Shown here in pieces: positions 60,885-64,000 of a DNA stretch of 64,000 nt. A model generated the notes under the pieces. That model was not told the origin of the DNA, ran no database searches, and was given only the letters and a program-made list of their open reading frames with translations. Position 1 is the stretch's first letter, and each line of letters opens with the position of its first letter. Location: NCBI RefSeq assembly GCF_920984735.1, contig NZ_CAKLBU010000016.1, forward strand, positions 1 through 64,000, written 5' to 3'. Source of the stretch: Pedobacter sp. Leaf250 (GTDB taxonomy: Bacteria; Bacteroidota; Bacteroidia; Sphingobacteriales; Sphingobacteriaceae). A program made the position numbers and the translations under genes.

Positions 60885-62006
60885 TTATGCTTCTATATAG
60901 TTTTCTGGCTCGTAAGTTACCCTTGCGAAGTTTTTCATCACCAGCTCGGTTGCTACAATTTTCCCACCTTCAAACTTTAATAATTTATCTCGCCAAATTT
61001 CATTTTTGCGGTAAAACTGTCCATCTATCTTTAAAAACTGATGTTCTTTTTCTACAACGTGGTAAGCATAATTCAATTCTGTATCAACGCGGAGTTCGCC
61101 CTCCAAACATTTATCGGTAAACCATAAATTAATTTGAAAATTGTGTTCGGTATTGTTTTTAAACTGATAATCTATATAGTTGTAAAAAACAGTGGCGCCA
61201 CTGCCGAATGGCAAAACTCTCCCATCATCAGGGAAAGGATCGAATGAATGGTGCCGTCGCTCAGTAACTGTTAGCGGACTATGAATAACCAACCAATGAA
61301 TAAGGTTAGAGATTTGACAAATTCCACCGCCGATGCCTGCTTTTGCTTCGCCGAATGATAATTCCATCCCCAATAAATAGCCTTTGTTTTTGGTAGGTAA
61401 GCCAACCAGCTTACAAAAAGAGAATGTTTCGCCTGGTTTGATTATAATTCCGTTTATTTGGGCCGCAGCAATTTTCAGGTTGGTAATTTTATTTAATTGC
61501 AACTGCTCGTTATTTTCGCCAAGCTTTTTCAGCAGAACTGATTGATGTTTTTTAATCCTGAAAGCTAATTTATCAGCAGTTTTGGATTTGGCATATTTCT
61601 TACCATCAAAAACCCATTCTAATCTGCGTTTTAACCGCCGAGCCCAAACTGCAAAAAAATACAAGTACGGGTGCCGCTGACTGATCAATTTTCGCCTCTT
61701 TTTATTAGATAAAGAGTGGGCACTTTTTCTTTTACTTTTTACTTTAAAATAGAAAAAACATCCAGCGATAAGCAATAAAAATCCAATAATTAAAACCAGC
61801 GTCGATGCTTCAAATACACCCTCACCAACGGCTTGATTTTCACCAGAACAATTCACCTTATCTCCAAATATGGTAATACCTTGTTCTCCTTCAACCATTG
61901 TTCTTTCGCATGCAAAATATTCTGGTGCAATTAGCCAACAAAATAAAGCTAGAAAAGATAGCAGGAAAACAGCAAAGGAAATAAGCAGGATTTTAAACGC
62001 TTTCAT
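60885..62006 (-). CDS. VanW-domain membrane protein
   Basis: The 373-residue protein has two N-terminal membrane helices (ILLISFAVFLLSFLALFCWL and VLIIGFLLLIAGCFFYF) separated by a short periplasmic loop with two cysteines, a basic segment and a C-terminal VanW domain: IIIKPGETFSFCKLVGLPTK, FGEAKAGIGGGICQISNLIH, RRHHSFDPFPDDGRVLPFGS and GATVFYNYIDYQFKNNTEHN. The VanW family is named after a vancomycin-resistance cluster gene but has no assigned activity. It occurs here with unnamed envelope genes, no resistance genes nearby. Confidence 0.87.
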   Translation of the reverse strand: MKAFKILLISFAVFLLSFLALFCWLIAPEYFACERTMVEGEQGITIFGDKVNCSGENQAVGEGVFEASTLVLIIGFLLLIAGCFFYFKVKSKRKSAHSLSNKKRRKLISQRHPYLYFFAVWARRLKRRLEWVFDGKKYAKSKTADKLAFRIKKHQSVLLKKLGENNEQLQLNKITNLKIAAAQINGIIIKPGETFSFCKLVGLPTKNKGYLLGMELSFGEAKAGIGGGICQISNLIHWLVIHSPLTVTERRHHSFDPFPDDGRVLPFGSGATVFYNYIDYQFKNNTEHNFQINLWFTDKCLEGELRVDTELNYAYHVVEKEHQFLKIDGQFYRKNEIWRDKLLKFEGGKIVATELVMKNFARVTYEPENYIEA

Positions 62007-62014
62007 GATGGGTT

Positions 62015-62497
62015 TTATTTAATCAGCTCTGCAGCAAAATCCTTAAAAGTTTGTTTTGCGCCCCCCAACATATTGTTTAAGACATTTTCATTTTCACCAT
62101 CTTGAATAATCTTTTCAATTTTATGCTCGGCATTGTAGATAAAATTGTAAGTCTCATCGAAAGTTTCTGTCTGTTTCTCATCGATATACATGTCTACCTT
62201 AAAAATCACTTTAATTGAGGTTTCATTAATTTGATTGATATCTTTCACATTGTATGTCATTGCGCAACCACTTCCACAACTGATAACTAAAGATTGATTT
62301 TTAATTTTGCTAAAATCTTTTTTCGAATTAACACTTTCTACGCTTATCTTTTTATCACCACTAGATTGCTTTTCTACAGTATCCTTAACTGTAACTTTTG
62401 CTATCTTTTTCTTACCCTCATTTTCATTGCATGCAATAACCAAAACAACACTGTAAGCCAGTAAATAATATTTTAAATTTTTCATCCTATTTTTCAT
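62015..62497 (-). CDS. Hypothetical lipoprotein
   Basis: The 160-residue protein has a lipoprotein signal (YYLLAYSVVLVIACNENEG, lipobox VIAC) and a Lys/Glu-rich soluble part with a CxxGC-like LVISCGSGCAMTYN. I recognise no family. Its ATG at 62497 overlaps the TAA of the upstream gene by one base (TAATG), a translational coupling that supports this start over ATG 62485. It would be envelope-anchored. Function unknown. Confidence 0.65.
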   Translation of the reverse strand: MKNRMKNLKYYLLAYSVVLVIACNENEGKKKIAKVTVKDTVEKQSSGDKKISVESVNSKKDFSKIKNQSLVISCGSGCAMTYNVKDINQINETSIKVIFKVDMYIDEKQTETFDETYNFIYNAEHKIEKIIQDGENENVLNNMLGGAKQTFKDFAAELIK

Positions 62498-63066
62498 TAA
62501 TACATCAAATCTAAAGGCACAAAATTGTCTAGGTTTGGTAAGGGATTGATTTTTTCAATTGTGGTTTTCTCTACTAAAATTTTATCAGTCTCATAACTGA
62601 TTATTTTGTAAATCTTATTTCCTGTAATCAGATTAAAATCGGTAAACTCAACGCCTCCTGCATCAGCATTATTAAAGGTGTAGCCAATAAGTTCGAAGTG
62701 ATTATTTTGATACCTGAATTTATGCAACATGCTTACCTTCATCAGCTGATTTCTAAAAATTAAAACACCTTTTATAATGGTTAGCTCTTCCAATATGCAG
62801 GCATCCATTTGATTTGATTTTTTTGACTTTAACGCAGTTTCTAATTCTAAAACTGTTGTATATTTTCCGTCATTTTGATTAAACTTAATTTCAAGTATTA
62901 AAGGTTTATTAGCATGATGAAGTTGTTCCTTCATCGTAACCAAATCAGCCAAACCATCTTTATTCAAATCGCCTTTTACATTAAAAACCATTTTGGTATT
63001 ATCTGTTTTTTGGGCATTTGAAACATCAAATATTAAAAGAAAAAAAGCCAGGAATGCGTATTTCAT
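62497..63066 (-). CDS. Exported hypothetical protein with a VCBS-like calcium loop
   Basis: The 189-residue protein has a signal peptide (YAFLAFFLLIFDVSNAQ, cleavage near residue 19) and an early loop NVKGDLNKDGLADLVTMKE, the DxNxDGxxD pattern of VCBS/FG-GAP calcium-binding repeats. The rest is beta-rich (LILEIKFNQNDGKYTTVLEL, KVSMLHKFRYQNNHFELIGY). The family is unknown to me; similar proteins are annotated as hypothetical in Bacteroidota. The gene overlaps the downstream lipoprotein gene by one base, so they form a two-gene unit. Confidence 0.68.
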   Translation of the reverse strand: MKYAFLAFFLLIFDVSNAQKTDNTKMVFNVKGDLNKDGLADLVTMKEQLHHANKPLILEIKFNQNDGKYTTVLELETALKSKKSNQMDACILEELTIIKGVLIFRNQLMKVSMLHKFRYQNNHFELIGYTFNNADAGGVEFTDFNLITGNKIYKIISYETDKILVEKTTIEKINPLPNLDNFVPLDLMY

Positions 63067-63230
63067 AGTTAATTCTATACATTAAGGTAAATGAAAATTT
63101 TGTTTAAACGCATATTAGAAATACCACATTGAATTTACTATTGAATTACTTTCGCATACCTCAAACTACTTCCCTGGCGAAACAATAGCCACCAATTATT
63201 AATCAGCATTACTATAAAAAATATTATAAC

Positions 63231-63518
63231 TTACATACCGAAAAAGCCCATTGTAACTACAATCAAAATTATTAATAGGTAAATAATATTGAGCGATGAG
63301 ATTATAATCCCTATGATGCAGAGTCTTTTAGCTATTTTTAAATTTTTATGCTCTTGCAAAGTATAATTTCCTTCGGTCTTCTTTAACTCCTTATTACTTA
63401 GCACCAAAACAATTACCGATAAAGCTAAACCTATTCCTAAAACACCAATAAAATAGGAAAGAACTGATAGTATAAGCGCAGCTATTGATAATAACAGGTA
63501 AAGCTTAGGGTTTTGCAT
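63231..63518 (-). CDS. Small two-domain membrane protein of the DUF4190-like type
   Basis: The 95-residue protein has two hydrophobic regions, LLSIAALILSVLSYFIGVLG with GLALSVIVLVLSNKELKK, and a second IAKRLCIIGIIISSLNIIYL with LIILIVVTMGFF. The layout resembles short DUF4190-like or CCC-motif inner membrane proteins found in Bacteroidota. Its start overlaps the upstream gene's end by 14 bp. Function unknown. Confidence 0.65.
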   Translation of the reverse strand: MQNPKLYLLLSIAALILSVLSYFIGVLGIGLALSVIVLVLSNKELKKTEGNYTLQEHKNLKIAKRLCIIGIIISSLNIIYLLIILIVVTMGFFGM

Positions 63519-64000
63519 TACTTCTTAGCTTTTTGGTTTTTGCTTTAGCCTGTTCGTATAATTTACTACACTTATCTGCGTAATCATAATAAGTGGCATC
63601 GCTAAAATCTTCCAAAAAAATGCTTTTATAAATCATCTTAGTTTTAATGGTTGGGATTATAACCAATTTTCCTTTTTCGTTATTGGCTAAGTGATCAAAA
63701 TAATTCCAGTTGCCTATGTAATCTCCGGTGAGTAGGTTAACGCTACTTTCACCACTGCCATCGTTAGCCGCATTGCCAAATTCGTAACGGCTCATGCCTA
63801 TTAATTGTATTCTTTTTAACGTTTTATTGTAGCGGAACTGATTGGAATATCCTGCCCGCATCCAATCGCTATGGTACTCGAAACCATTTTTAGTAGGCTT
63901 GAAACCTGCATTTTCTGTAGATGACTCACTTCCCTTACTTTTCATTTTTTTAAAATTTAAACCAGATAAGCGGCAAACAATTTCTGCAGTTTTGGCATCC
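63505..64000 (-). CDS. Partial hypothetical protein running off the right edge
   Basis: The minus-strand frame is open from the window edge (64000) to TAA-type stop at 63505. An ATG at 63945 gives 146 residues, but the upstream codons continue in frame with DAKTAEIVCRLSGLNFKKMK, so the true start lies outside the window. The visible part contains GFEYHSDWMRAGYSNQFRYN, TLKRIQLIGMSRYEFG, SSVNLLTGDYIGNWNYFDHL and a Lys-rich end. The pattern resembles FG-GAP/DUF-type exported Bacteroidota proteins that report on a hydrolase-like body; no family is firm. It overlaps the following gene by 14 bp. Confidence 0.6.
   Translation of the reverse strand, partial: DAKTAEIVCRLSGLNFKKMKSKGSESSTENAGFKPTKNGFEYHSDWMRAGYSNQFRYNKTLKRIQLIGMSRYEFGNAANDGSGESSVNLLTGDYIGNWNYFDHLANNEKGKLVIIPTIKTKMIYKSIFLEDFSDATYYDYADKCSKLYEQAKAKTKKLRSNAKP

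Noticed and set aside
60885-62006. Vancomycin resistance
   Set aside because: The VanW domain is not evidence of resistance; no vanHAX or sensor genes are present.
1-64000. CRISPR array, tRNA or rRNA genes, prophage
   Set aside because: None found by eye. The only short-period repeat is the 23-bp ladder, which has no spacers and is too short for CRISPR.

Overview
The window looks like chromosomal DNA of a low-GC Bacteroidota, most likely a Pedobacter-like member of the Sphingobacteriaceae. Reasons: proteins typical of that group (carboxypeptidase-D-fold TonB receptor, DUF4625, DUF4142, DUF6965, DUF3606, DUF481 families), no clear Shine-Dalgarno sequences, and several genes preceded by the Bacteroidota -7 promoter element TAnnTTTG. 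I see no rRNA, tRNA, CRISPR array, prophage or plasmid backbone. Gene content is mostly ordinary accessory and housekeeping genes, with several freshly broken ones.

Layout. 1-1.9 kb: decayed DNA with a 23-bp-periodic repeat array (probable IS21-family end) abutting an aspartyl protease gene whose natural 5' end is gone, then a gene fragment. 1.9-10.9 kb: oxidoreductase, a vsr pseudogene (one stop codon), exported PPC-domain protein, PAP2 phosphatase, Crp/Fnr regulator, HAD phosphatase, aldose epimerase, aldo/keto reductase, DUF3095 protein. 10.9-14.2 kb: DNA ligase D and two DUF3606 proteins. 14.3-20.6 kb: serine hydrolase, VOC protein, a CoiA-like nuclease with a frameshift just after its start, and a Pif1-type helicase. 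21-26.3 kb: a five-gene cluster (Cys/His-rich small protein, ZnuD-like TonB receptor, two His-rich DUF4625 lipoproteins, AztD-like propeller) best read as a zinc-acquisition system. 26.5-39.3 kb: stress and signalling genes (DUF4142 twice, YciE-like DUF892, ECF sigma factor, receiver-only regulators, sensor kinase plus NarL-type regulator, voltage-gated-like K+ channel, DUF421, SemiSWEET) and a luciferase-like monooxygenase broken by one stop. 39.5-42.8 kb: pta-ackA.

43.8-50.9 kb holds the most interesting system: a tightly overlapping minus-strand operon of a flavoprotein disulfide reductase, an ABC ATPase, a permease/substrate-binding fusion of the OpuC/EgtU type, egtB and egtD. It would combine import of ergothioneine (or a related betaine), its synthesis from histidine, and possibly its re-reduction. 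The binding domain of the fusion appears circularly permuted. A convergent PLP enzyme at its end is a candidate for the missing C-S lyase step.

51-64 kb: DoxX protein, receiver protein, carboxylesterase, DUF2383 protein, SDR dehydrogenase, PQQ-type sugar dehydrogenase, then a minus-strand run of poorly characterised envelope proteins (propeller lipoprotein, VanW protein, others), the last running off the window's right edge.
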